Shown in pieces: positions 24,004 to 35,900 of a DNA stretch of 64,000 bases (positions are counted from its first letter, which is position 1; every line of letters begins with the position of its first letter). Source of the stretch: Sequoia sempervirens (lineage: Eukaryota > Streptophyta > Pinopsida > Cupressales > Cupressaceae); NCBI GenBank assembly GCA_007258455.2, contig VDFB02373365.1, positions 222,679,353-222,743,352 on the forward strand, read 5' to 3'. The translations under genes and the position numbers were made by a program. The notes under the pieces were generated by a model. The model was not told where the DNA came from. It searched no databases and saw nothing but the letters and a program-made list of their open reading frames with translations.

Positions 24004-24784
24004 CTTTAACCAAATTTGGGACAGCTGCATCGTGCTCATGAATCATATAAATTCCCAATCCTACCTCATCCATGTGATTGAAAGGGTTAATTTCATGATT
24101 CTCGGTTGCCCATTCATCTAAACTTATATCAGGTATTCCTACAATAGGTGTGATGGGGTCTAGGGTCATGTATTGATCCTCTTGCTCTTGGATGGATAGG
24201 TTTGCATTTATGACACCAGGTACATATGGCTCCATGTGATCCTTAGCTTGGGGTTCTTATTTTATGATCACCTTAGTGCCATATCTTGTTCTAAAAAACA
24301 TATGAGACAAATCTACTAATAAATACCCTCCCAAATTTGTAGTAAAATCCCTAGAGAGGCATATGCCAAAGAAAGGTGGCAAATCTATAACATGGATATC
24401 TTGTGGGAATGAAAAATTTGGACAAGCATGTAAGGTAAGAGGCATATTTTTAATCACCACAACTAATTATATAGTTGCACCATCTAATTGAATCACTCCC
24501 CTTAAGAGAGGCTCGTATGTCAATCCTAGTTTATCCACTAATTGCTTTGGCATAATAGAGTTGCTTGCACCTAAGTCAATTATACAATTGTGTACTAAAT
24601 ACTGGCCTATAATCAAACTAACATAAAATGGGGGTGGTTTAACCTCTTGGGCTGACTGCTCATTCTTGGTTTGAGGGCTATTTGTCAGCAACTTTGGGTT
24701 GATCTTTACTAGACTCATTGGAAACTGAAATCTTAGCCAAAGCATATTGCAATAAATCTTTTTGCCTAGGAATATGTAAAACAT
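24004..24784 (-). pseudogene. E2 aspartic protease and linker
   Basis: The active site reads HNCIIDLGASNSIMPKQLVD (about 24540-24600), the DLGAS form common in Athila/Tat-type elements. PPFYVSLIIGQYLVH precedes it and GLTYEPLLRGVIQLDGATI follows. A second block, FFRTRYGTKVII, lies near 24260-24300. Stops at about 24464-24466 and 24251 do not change the frame, and the linker continues into the aRH. Confidence 0.88.
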
Positions 24785-24863
24785 CCAACATCGACAAACT
24801 ATTAGTATTTTTCTTCATGTGCTCCACAATATTAAACGCAATAGTACTAACCTTTTGTTGTCC

Positions 24864-26478
24864 CTATGAAACAATATCAGTTTGGGATTGAATAGGTTGT
24901 GATTGGACTTTTGGTTGTTCTTTGCTAGCCAATGCTTGACCTCTTGTGAGAATATGAACATTTTGGGAAGATGAGGGCCCAACTTGACCTTGTTGAGATA
25001 TAGAAGTATGATTTTTTTCCTTATCTATTTTTTTGTTATAAATCAACAACCCTTTTATCTGACCTCATATTGGCTGCAATAAATGTGTAAGACTGATTTT
25101 TCCCTTGTGGTTGATTCATTCCACATAAATCACTACCTTTCCAATTCATTAAGGAAACATCAGGAGTACCTTGCTCATTTAGAGAACCTTGATGTTCATG
25201 ACTTTCTCTAGTCACATTCTGTTGGACAACAACATGATTTTGCACCATAAGTGCTTGATTCATCATTCCATTGAGACAAGTAGACTGATTGTGTGGTTGA
25301 TTGCATGGAAAACACCAATCAATATCTTGTACCAAGTTATTCTAGACATGAACTAACTCCTTTGAAGCACTAGGAACGTTGGGATTGTATGGTTGAAAGG
25401 GTCTGGGATTATAAGACTTTCTTTGTGCTTGAGAATGAGCTTGATAAGTTATCCTATGAGGTTGATATGGTCTTGGAATTTGACCTACTTGATTCTTGAT
25501 ATTCACTAAATCATTACCAATAGTTTTTAATAGGTTTTTGATCTCTTGAAGCTCTTGAGATTAGGTTGGAGCAACACTATTATGAGTAGATGCTTGATAG
25601 CCTAAGGCTGGAACAATAGGTAATGGAGCAATAGGAGGAATTTGGATATGCATTAGAGGCTAAATATTAGGAAATATAGGCATTGGAGGCCTAGGTACAA
25701 TTTTACTAGCTTGAATAAGACTATTCTTAGCTCTAATGGCAACATCAAATGCTCCAGGTAAAGAGACACCACCCATTGACTGAATCATTACTGTGATATC
25801 ACTATTGAGATCCTTAAGATAATATAAGAAAGCATGATCATTAGAAGGTCTTACTGTAGCAGGAATTCTATTCCAAGTCTTTTGGAATCAAAAATTGAAA
25901 TCTGTCATTTGTTCTTGTGGAGCTCTTTTAATAGTTGTCATCTGTTCAACTAGAGATAAATGATCATATTTATCTTGAAACTACCTATTCAATTTATCTC
26001 CTAAGTCATCCCATGTTGCAATAGAGTTAACAGGTGAACCTTTGAACCACTGGAGTGCCTTGCCTTTGAATGATGTTGCCAGAAGTTTGATTGCAATGTT
26101 CTCTTCAATAATGTGATGAACCCCACAAAGTGAAGCCACATCTCTTATGTGTTCTATGGCCGTGGTTTGATCTTCACCCATGAAAATGGGTAAACTCTTG
26201 AGTGCAACAACTAGAATGTCATTATGTTGAGCCAAATTCAATGGGCTGCCACCATTAAATGACACAAATGCAAAATCTCTTTCCATTAGAGCTATTGGTA
26301 CTTGCAAATTTGGTATTGGAACTACTAGAACATGAATTGCAAGCTTGTAGTTGGTAGGTGTAGAGCGTGGTCTTGGTGTGCTAGGTTTCCTTCTTGCTCC
26401 CCCACCTCTTCTTTTTGGTGGTGACAACTGCAAATAGTCAAAAGGGTCTGCACTAGCTCTTGTTTGTATCTTTCTCAT
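24864..26478 (-). pseudogene. E2 Gag
   Basis: Starts MRKIQTRASAD at 26478. A basic Pro-rich N-terminus (PKRRGGGARRKPSTPRPRS) is followed by the Retrotrans_gag core: LPIFMGEDQTTAIEHIRDVA, AIKLLATSFKGKALQWFKG, FQDKYDHLSLVEQM and LYYLKDLNSDIAVMI. Near 25290-25320 a zinc-knuckle-like WCFPCNQPHNQSTC is visible, with spacing C-X2-C-X3-H-X4-C. Stops and frame changes occur at several places (about 25981, 25350, 25040). The Met start lies about 150 bases downstream of the primer site, a short leader compared with E1. Confidence 0.87.
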
Positions 26479-26624
26479 GTGTTATCTGGTACTAAATCTA
26501 CATTAAAAACCAATGAACAAAGTCACCAAGTATGAATTTTTTACCTCAAAAGGTTGGAAATACTGTTGTTCATACCAAAATAGCAGTAAAAAGGATCTTG
26601 ATGTGGACTGAAAATTAATTTGCA

Positions 26625-26642
26625 GCCCCACCGAGCATGCCA
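26625..26642 (-). other. E2 primer-binding site
   Basis: On the minus strand TGGCATGCTCGGTGGGGC starts with the TGG needed to pair with a tRNA CCA tail and lies just inside the 5' LTR. Confidence 0.7.
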
Positions 26643-26647
26643 AAAAC

Positions 26648-29600
26648 TATTAACATGTAGGATTGTGCCCTTGCAAGCTAAGTGTGAAACTCAACAATCC
26701 TATGTAACATTGAAACACCTTCAAGCCTGTGGGTTGCTCATACCGAAGGTGAATCTCTAGTTTATGGGTTGGTTCCCCTTTATACTTCATAGAAACTAAT
26801 GGATTTGATGGGAAAAAGGAAGAAAGATGCTTTAAAAATGTAAATTAATTTCTAGGAGGTGATACACCAATATTTTGACTTAAACTACAATATGACTAAA
26901 AAAAATTCTCTAATACACCTATTCTTACAATCTAAATTGATCAAATTCATCACATAATTAATTCAAAGAAAGGCTTGAGAAATTCTTGCACAAGTTGTGA
27001 CTTGTAATAAACTAAAGTTGTATACTTGCATCCAATAAATGAGACAGAATTGGAGGTTTTGAAGAAAAACACAATAAATTCCTATCAAATCACTCACAAA
27101 ATAATAAGACACTTGAAATTAGATAGAAGAACTCCTATTTGTATTAGAATATGGAAGGAATATTTGTAAATATAGCAATAAACTGTTGGAAAATAAAATG
27201 TTGTTACTGTATATAAAAGTGAAAGTGAGTTTTGAGTTACAAGTCAAATCTCCTCTCTAAAAAATGCAAAGGAAAATAAGCCAGAACTCCCAAAAAAAGC
27301 CTAAACTTTTCTCTTTTAATACAAAACTAGTCTCAAAGTGCCAAGAGGTGGCACTTGTAGTTGACCACACTCTAAAAATATCTCCTCCAAGATGATTCAC
27401 GAGCAAAACTGAAAATCCACAAAAAGGGGCCCCACAACTACTCCAAATTGAGCTAAAGTAGCTCAAAACTCCCTCTCTCAACCAGTCTAACCAAAGAGGA
27501 CTTCAAAATTAGTTCATTTTGACTCAAAGTCAAACATAAACTCTGAATGCATGTCAGTTCCATTCTAGTTAACTGAAAATCAGGGCCAAAGACCTTAGTT
27601 TCACTCCCCTTCCATTCTTGCATGATTTTGGGATAGGAGTAAGCAATCTAAACATATATTAAATTAATCAATTAAGATCAACTTTAATATGTGTTATAAA
27701 TTTGTTCACCTTTTCATTTTTATGACATTTATTAAAGTAATTTATAATTTATTACTTTAATAATGTTTACATTTTTTTATTTTTCTTTAAACTCATGCAA
27801 AATATAAGGGGAATATTTAATACATTTATCAATTCCTAAATGACAAAAAATTCAACCAAGGCTCTAAATATTAATAAGATGCAATTTTAATAAAGTGATA
27901 AAAATCACTTGGCAGCTAAAGTTTAGGGTTTCCTTGAGAAGCCAAAAGAATAAGCCCTAAAATAATTCATAAGCTCATTTGCATTTATCATTTTATTGTG
28001 ACACCATGTTGCACCACCAAGTGTAGGGTTTCGAGCTTCTCTACAAGATCGAATGCATCCACACTGTCGGCAAGTTGCTTTCTTGCTAAAAATATTGATA
28101 TTCCTTCATTTTTGTACAAGAAAATATTGCAGGGTTCTCTTGGTGACAAAAAAATGATGGAAAATGCATTACTCTATGGTATATCCTTTGTTATGTGACA
28201 CTTTCAATATGTCATCTTTTCCTTTTTAAGTATGGTAGAATCTTGTTGCGTGTATGGCCATTATTATGATCTTATTTTCTATAGTAGAAGAGCTCTCTGT
28301 TTCTTATTCGTGTGATTGTTCTCATGTATCCAAAACTTCCCTTGACCGTTCATTCCTTCCAAAATCTTGATATGCATCAATACATGATTTTGTGGTTGCA
28401 TTACACTTTCTCTGTAGAACTAGAAGAATGAGGAAAATTTTGGCCAGAGGATGACTTTGAAAATGCAAAGGACTTAGACCCTTTGAATTTGATACATCAT
28501 ACTTAGAAGTTTCAACTTGAACAATTGACTTTCCATGTAATGTTTCTTTCACTGTGGAATTCATTTAGCACTTTACATTCTCCTTCACAACTGATCCTCA
28601 CTCAGAAAACTGACCCAGACTGGTGAAGTTTTCTCTCAAAACATAAACTGGTTGGTTTTTGTGAAATTTAATGGGTTTTTTCATCTCACTGTTTCCTAAT
28701 TTTTGTCCAAAAATCATGAAAACTCGGTTCGTGGTTTGTGAGATATGACTGTCACTGTCATGATTGTCCTCTAATGAACTATTTTTTTTACTGTGTGTTC
28801 CCCTATATGGACTGTTAATGATGCTTGATCAACTTTATGATTACATTATATCATCCATAAGCGGTTAGAATGTCCTTTGAATATTGAATTTGTCCCTTGA
28901 ACTGTGTATCTTTGACTCAATCTTGGTTGTCCTTATTTGAAATAATTGCATTACTATCTTTACCATAAGTCTGTCCTTGTTTCCTTTATTCATAAAGGAC
29001 ATACCCCCTTGGTAACTATGTCTGTTTTCCTAGTTTTCTTTGTAACAAGGAATATCATTTGCATATTGACTAAGCTACTAGCTTGTGTTGCTATACCTTT
29101 TCCCACTAGCAGTAGACATAGATGAAACTTGGAAGAAAAATAATTTTGATTGAGTGGCAACTGCAGATGGAATGATATTTTATGGTTTTGAACTAAACAA
29201 TAATGAACCTTGAGGTCTTAAAGTTCCAACTTCATGAGCTTTTGTCTTCTTGTCATTGATAATACCTCTTAGCTTGAGACCTATCTCATTTCTTGAACAC
29301 CATTACATGCTTTTTCTTGTCCTGGATATGATTTGATTGAAAATTATATAGCATGGTTTGTAGACTGCCCCTCTAGAGTTCACCTTCATCCTTGATAATC
29401 ACTACCTGCCTCTTATTGATTTCCCTACGACTGGTTCATTTTCATGGTAATCTTGTCACACTTTAGCATCCTATTTTTGAAGGTTTGTCCTCTCTTATCT
29501 AGCTATCACCTTATGTTGTCCATAGGTTTGTTCTTTTGATTGGAAGTTATCCTCTCTTTGAAAGTTCATTTACTTAGGATTGAAACCTTAAGGACTTCCC

Positions 29601-30522
29601 TCTTTACACTTTATGTGACTGAGCTGATAAAGAGGCATCATCAATTGCATTCCCGCTTTTATCGTAACTATTGCCCCATTATATCAAAGTGACTATGTAG
29701 GTGACTACTATGAATTGTACCCATTTTAATTTATAAAATTTACACTTTATTTCCTCTTTTGTAGCTGAGAGGACAGTATGTCGGGCTCAACCCTTGTGGG
29801 AGCCACATTTTCTCCACATACTGTAATTTTGAGCAAGGTAATCCTGCAACGGAAAATGTACCTATACCTGCACAATGAACAAAGAAGTTAATAAAATAAT
29901 GAAGTTCAAAGCTTGATGATGACTAGATGATTATTTTCTTTCTTGAATCATCATGATGTTGATGTATCTGATCTTGTCATGCTTTTATCTCTAAATTTCT
30001 GATATGATGCTTATTAAGAAATAGATTGAATGCTTGTTTGTTTGGTATGTAAGAGTGTTGGAATCTCGAGCTCTAACAAACTTACTTTTGACCCTTTCAA
30101 GTACTTCATGTAGAAAACAACAAAAATTTGAGGAGGGATTGAAGATAAAGTTGATCAACTATGGAGTTCGTCATTCATGCAATGATAGATTCCTCCTCTC
30201 TTACATGTCATTTATTTTAGTTATTCAATCTCCTTTTCTTATTGTATCATATCATTTATTCCCATGGCTTGTGTGGGAACCCTATGAACATATTATTTTG
30301 CAATGAATATAATAGTTATTTTATGCAAAGTTTGAAAACAATTTCACTTTTCTATAAAACAATTGCATGCAATAAACTGAAAATTCTTTCTATAGCATTA
30401 TTTGAATGAACACATGAGGTCCTTAGCAAAAATTTTATGTACCTTTCTTCTCTTCAAGGTAGAAAGTATTAGTGTTGTACCAGCCTAACCTAAATGGGCT
30501 GGAAAGCAAAATTTAGGCAACA
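26648..30522 (-). repeat. E2 5' LTR (about 3.9 kb)
   Basis: The right end is TTTAGGCAACA at 30522. The left end is placed at TATTAACA (26648), read as a mutated TGTTAACA that mirrors the TAACA/CAACA right end. The part 28945-30522 matches the left LTR fragment. No protein-coding sequence was seen inside. The left boundary is inference, fixed by the neighbouring primer site. Confidence 0.75.
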
Positions 30523-31204
30523 ATTATCTTTTTTTTATGAATGCCACAATATTTACATAATCTATCAAAATCATTAGAACAAACTTCACCACCATTATTA
30601 GTCCTCAAAAAATTTATCTTCTTTCTAGTCTACAACTCAACCATTGCTTTAAGTTCTTTAAATTGAGTGAAAACTTTAGATTTAATATTTAGAAAATATA
30701 CCCATGTCTTACTATGATCATCAATATATGAAACATAATATGTAGATTTTCCAATCAAAGGAACATCTACAGGACCAAACACATCAAAATGAATAAGATC
30801 CAATACACCTAAAGATTTATGAGAACTCAAGTAAAACTAAAAACGGTTTTTTTTTCTATAAATGTAATGCTCATAGAAATCAAAATTAAGAGTAAAATAA
30901 AAAAACATTCAACAAGGTTTTTATTTTTCAAGGTCCTTAGACCCTTTTCTCCAATGTGGTCAAATCTCTAGTTCCATGACTATGTAGTTTTCCCTATAGG
31001 TGAAATTTATTCAAAAGAAAGATCACCCTTGGGTACCCAAAAACCATGACCATCCACTAAATATGAAACCCTCACCTCTTCCAATGGATTAGCCATAAAC
31101 TTGATTTTTACAAAAGTACTATTACACTCAACAATACATGCATCAAGCCTATAAAAAATTCCATTTATGAAACCTCTAGCAATCACCATACTACATCTAA
31201 CCAT
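30523..31204 (-). pseudogene. Copia A integrase, N-terminal part
   Basis: Reads SLGVLDLIHFDVFGPVDVP, STYYVSYIDDHSKTWVYFL, FTQFKELKAMVEL, a stop, then INFLRTNNGGEVCSNDFD and CKYCGIH up to position 30523. The first catalytic Asp is in IHFDVFGP. The second position is TNNGGE, so Asp has become Asn. The preceding region (31007-31204, RVSYLVDGHGFWVPKGDLSF) is consistent with the linker before integrase. The abrupt end after GIHKKK is where E2 inserted. Confidence 0.88.
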
Positions 31205-31399
31205 CTTGCATCATGCATAAGAAAATACTATGTGCACACCCGCATCTATTAGTTTCTCACAAATAACAAATTTTGTGCTAATCTAGGGATATACAACACA
31301 TCATTAATCATTTTTATTTTACCATTAGGAAATGTGATTCTAAAGTTACCATAGCCAACAATATTTAAACAAGAATCATCACCCAAGTACACCTTACCT

Positions 31400-31500
31400 C
31401 CATTAAATTATTCATATTCAAAAAATCAAATCTCTATTAGAGGTCATATGGAAAGATGTGCCTGCATCAATTAACCATGCATCATTACTTACATGAGTTG
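31400..31500 (-). pseudogene. Copia A protease active site
   Basis: AWLIDAGTSFHMTSNRDLIF followed by a stop. D-A-G-T-S with FHMTS is the copia protease signature. Only this core is clear and flanking frames are broken. Confidence 0.8.
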
Positions 31501-31559
31501 CCAAAGATGTAATGAATGCATCACTATCTTCAAACTGACTTAAAATCAAAATCAAATTT

Positions 31560-32290
31560 CTTTTTTTCTTCTTTTATTCTTTGCACTCCTTATAAAATTT
31601 TCTAGGCTTGCCCCAATTCCAACAAATAAATTTATACTTTTCAAGAGATTTGGATCTCCCCTTGGACTTGGATTCATCATGCTTTCCATTATTCTAGACA
31701 TTTTCCTTAGGTATTCGCCAAATATTTAGAGCCTCCTTGGAACTTATGGATACCTTCCTCCTCATCTCTTCAAAAAGTATAGAACCCACCACATCTTCAA
31801 TCTTCAAGAAAATAAAAAATAACTTCTAATAGCCATATCAAGAGAATCTCGCAAATAAAAAAAATAACAAAGAAACATTTGAAATTTATCCTCCTTGTCC
31901 CTAACATATTGAATGCTTCTAGGTGGTCTATAATTCATCCACCCTCTTCCATTCTCAAGGAATACAATTTCTTCCTCAAGAAAAACTTATTCACTAAATA
32001 TTTCGCTTGATACATCTCACCAAGTTTCTTTTGTAGTTTATATGCAAAGTTATCTTCATCAACATTGATTAAAACAAAGTATTCAAAGAACAATCTGATT
32101 AGACTCTTGGCTTTACGATCCATAACATCATATAGAGCAACAAAAGTACGATATTTGAGCCTTAAAAATTCTCATCAATAGCATCCCACAAATCTCGATC
32201 TATCAATAGATCTTCCATCTTCAGCTTCCACATCTCAAGAATACTTCCAAAAAATTTATCCACCTCTATTCTGCCTAATGAACTTGCCAT
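31560..32290 (-). pseudogene. Copia A Gag
   Basis: The ATG at 32288-32290 gives MASSLGRIEVDKFFGS, then WKLKMEDLLIDRDLWDAIDE and a TAA. A second frame (32123-31935) carries KAKSLIRLFFEYFVLINVDE, YKLQKKLGEMYQAKYLVNKF and FLRKKLYSLRMEEG, the classic copia Gag core. A zinc knuckle remnant CWNWGKPRKFYKEC (about 31585-31630) has its second Cys replaced by Trp. Frame changes near 32130 inactivate it. Confidence 0.88.
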
Positions 32291-32401
32291 CTAAAAAATT
32301 CTTGCAACAAGATCACAAAGTATCTTCTACACAAGCTCCCACTCAAATCTGGATTAGTTCAAAAAACCCAACAACCTGCAATTGAAACCAAAGGTGATCA
32401 A

Positions 32402-32413
32402 GCTCTGATACCA
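32402..32413 (-). other. Copia A primer-binding site (initiator tRNA-Met type)
   Basis: TGGTATCAGAGC on the minus strand, the standard plant copia primer site, two bases from the CA end of the LTR. Confidence 0.92.
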
Positions 32414-32415
32414 CT

Positions 32416-32977
32416 TGTAAGGAAGTTAAGGTAACTTGAAATAACTTCCTACACTAATCTTGAGAGGAGGGTAATGCAATTTTTTTTAGATCTTTGCAAC
32501 ATTTATAAAAATTAAACATAAGTATCATGCATACCACAACATAATAATTTACATGGAGAAAACCCTTTCAGGATAAAAATCCCACTCCAAAAGTTACCCA
32601 ATATATTATTCAGAAATCATGAAGATTACAATATACTTGCAGAGCAAGCTTCTCACATGAGTATAACCAACAAGAGATATGGAGGCAACACACCAGTTAT
32701 CAGACTCTCAAAATACATCATAATACACAGTTGTAATATAATTCCCTCATAAAATAGGGTTTCCTTCTAGGGAAAGACAAACCAACAAATCTCTTTAGAT
32801 TTGAGGCGTAATGATGAGTGATCCAAATTTATAATAATAAAATATGGATTTTGGGGCACTGTCCGTAAACTCTCGCCGGGGAATGTGACCCTTCGATCCC
32901 TATCGAGGGATGCCCCCCTAGACCCTACAAGGGGGTACCCCTCAAGCTCAAATATATTAACCTGTTATAATCATACA
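32416..32977 (-). repeat. Copia A 5' LTR (about 562 bp)
   Basis: The inner end TGTAAGG (plus strand) is fixed by the primer site. The outer end is placed at TCATACA (32977) to give TGTA...TACA ends. There is no second copy in the window, so the outer boundary is tentative. It contains a hairpin-like GGAAGTTAAGGTAACTTGAAATAACTTCC at its inner end, given here only as 32421-32450. Confidence 0.65.
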
Positions 32978-35900
32978 GTTGAGACACCATTGATATTAGA
33001 AAGAAGAATCTTCATTTTCTCAAAGGGAGTGCACATTCAAGATAATCACCAAATAATGTGACCCATCTATCTACCTATCCTCATTTTAAGAACTATTAAT
33101 GTTAATAGACATTTGTGATAGGGATGCCAAAAAAATTGTATAAGTCAAGCATATTAAAATTGACTACCTTTTAACCTATAAAAATTGGAAGTTATTATAA
33201 TTTGTGTCCCAATGTGTAAGGATATCACATAAGATAATATTGGAAGGAGAATTCTATGGTATGCTAGCTACTTGACTCAAACTTGCTCAAACTAGCATAC
33301 CCCACTCCATAGTTGTAATCTAAGCTATTAGATGAAGGAGCCACTCAAGGTTTCCTTGCATGCTTGAATACACTAAATATAACCATCTTTTGTTATAAAA
33401 TATACCCATGCCAGTCCTACTTTTTAAAAAAATACTAAAAATAAAATTTAAATTATTGAAAAACACAACCTTCCCAATTCTATCATATCAAGTAATGGTT
33501 TGTCAACTATAAATAATAATTTTAAAGCTTGGTATGATTACTCAAATATCATAATACTTCTCAAACAACCCCAATATTTTTTAAACTACTTTAGTAGACA
33601 TAGAATAATCCCTAGTTTAGACCAACAATTTTTAGGCTATCCCCGAAACCCTAAAATTAAAAATCTAAATTAAAATTTACATTAAAAAACTATATTTTTT
33701 AATATTTATCTATTTTATGGAAGATAAAAAATATTTCAACCCCAACATCATACAAAACCATTATAAAATTTTCTTAAGGCAATGAAAATACTAAAAATGG
33801 AAAATTTAAGTTATTATTTAATTACATAGCTATTTAGTTGTTTCCCCTCTAATAGATTATGTATATGCAATTATGGTCTCATAATTTTCATTCTGACTAT
33901 AATATTGCATAAAAAATATAATTGGAAATTATAGCTCAATCTTCTCTCAATTATGTAAATAAAATTGAATAGTAAAAATACCTAAAATTGAATATATTAA
34001 CCCTTCTAGATATGATAATTTAACCATTTTGTAGGTTATTTGGCATGTTATTGGTTTTATTTGTATTACAAAACCTCAATAAAATGACAATTCATCTTGT
34101 TTATTTAGTTATCTAAAATAAATCTCCATGTTGTCCTTTCACTTGAATATGTCTTTTTTGTTTTATAGGTCTATGACAGAGGTGATGAAAGCTTTGCACC
34201 CTTGATTTGGCTTAACTTCTAAAATTGATGCTCAGACTTATTATTTTAGCAAATCAATTCTAAGTGGAAAATATGTACTTGTACCCATTTTTATACATTC
34301 ATATATGGGCCAACATCATGAGTCCAATGATGAAAATTCCAACCAAAACACAATTATTACACAAGAATGATGGATATTTTTAGGACTACAAACCTCCATT
34401 AATCCTTTTTGGATCATTTTAATATGTAACCTAACACTTTTTTTCTTCTTTACTGATTTAGGCTTCATCCACCCTAAAATTTCACATTTTACCTACTTTA
34501 GTGAAGTCACCACGGTGGAAACTATGGTGGTCACGTAATCATATTGGTGCTCTTAGAAGTGTTAGATTTGATCATGCAACTTCCATGGTGGTTGCATATT
34601 CATCATGATAGTTTCAAAATTCCCCTCTTTAGAAACGATATTTTTTATATTATCATTTCACCTCCATATCTCCATCTATCCTATCATTTTTCCTTCCTTT
34701 CATTCAAAATATTACAAGAATGTCCATTTGTGTTATAATAAAATGTAAAATCCTTGTTTAGGATGAGTTTTTGTTAGAGACAAAGCTTGATTATAGGGAT
34801 TTCTCCATAAGATAATTCCAATATTTACTTGTAGATATTTTTTTCACTTTGACATCTATTAGGTGAAACCTATACATGGACCCTTACTATTCCATTTTTT
34901 TTCCATACTAGCAACCACATACTTAAAGAAATTTACTAAATTCAATATCCAAATTATAACATTCTACTCAAATCTTTAGCAACATCAACCAAATTCTTTA
35001 ATCCCACTACTTATCATTTTCATCAAAATTATTTACTACAATATTTTCTCTATGACATTTTCAATTAGTTAGCTACATCACAAGATAATAGGGTGGTATT
35101 TTCTAACGTCTTCTTTATTTTTATACTTCATCAAACTTTCTCCTAGTCTACAACATTTAGCCAAAAGGTTATATTTTTTTACTTTGTTAATATAGATGTG
35201 TGAGTTTATAGATTAGTATAATAGAAGTAAGCTTTTTAATAATTATATTAATATCTAAATTATTTAGTTAGTTTTATTTTATTTCTTATATGCAAAAACT
35301 AGTCAATAAATCAACATTTTTTTTGCATTCTTAGTACATAATAAGATTATAACAATGCATAATAGAAATGTAACATTAAATATGTCACTAGAATTACATG
35401 TGAGAGGATACATAATTAATAAATTATTTTCCATCCAATTCTACCCTATCCATGTTCCTTGAAGACATATCACTTATTAATTAACTACTTTAAGTAAAAC
35501 TATAATTATAAGTTATCTAGGATTTGCAAGGTGAATGGCACCCAATCCCAACACATTTACCTCCTCTAAGATTATTTTAGGAACCATTTCTACATACCTA
35601 GATCCCTTTCAAATCCTTGCTAGATCTTGGTTGATAACTCACAATACGGTCATCACACTTAAATCCTTGCTCATGTTGGTCAATGACTACCTTTTCTAAG
35701 CATTACTATAGTCATTACAACTACCTTCCTATATTTTTCTCAGAATATGCCTTCATGACATGACAATTACATTGTGAAGTTTGATTATTGATTATGGAAG
35801 TTTACTTCAAAGAAGAGGGATATGGAGAGGGGTGCAAGGGGTTCAAGTAGTTAGGTCCTTGGAAAATATCGAAATGGAGCATCATTCTTTTTTATTTCCA

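Larger units (their letters stand above)
18680..30522 (-). mobile_element. E2: Ty3/gypsy retrotransposon with 3.9-kb LTRs, left LTR truncated by E1
   Basis: The stretch 18680-20259 aligns with 28945-30522 over its whole length (about 93-94% by eye, lengths 1580 and 1578). Between the copies, minus-strand protein remnants run gag, protease, archaeal-type RNase H, reverse transcriptase, RNase H, integrase. The rest of the left LTR should lie beyond E1, outside the window. E2 itself interrupts a copia integrase at 30522/30523. Confidence 0.9.
30523..32977 (-). mobile_element. Copia element A, 5' part, interrupted by E2
   Basis: Runs right to left: 5' LTR, iMet-type primer site, gag, zinc knuckle, protease, start of integrase. 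The integrase frame stops at the E2 LTR edge. Downstream integrase, reverse transcriptase and the other LTR should lie left of the window, on the far side of E2 and E1. Confidence 0.9.
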
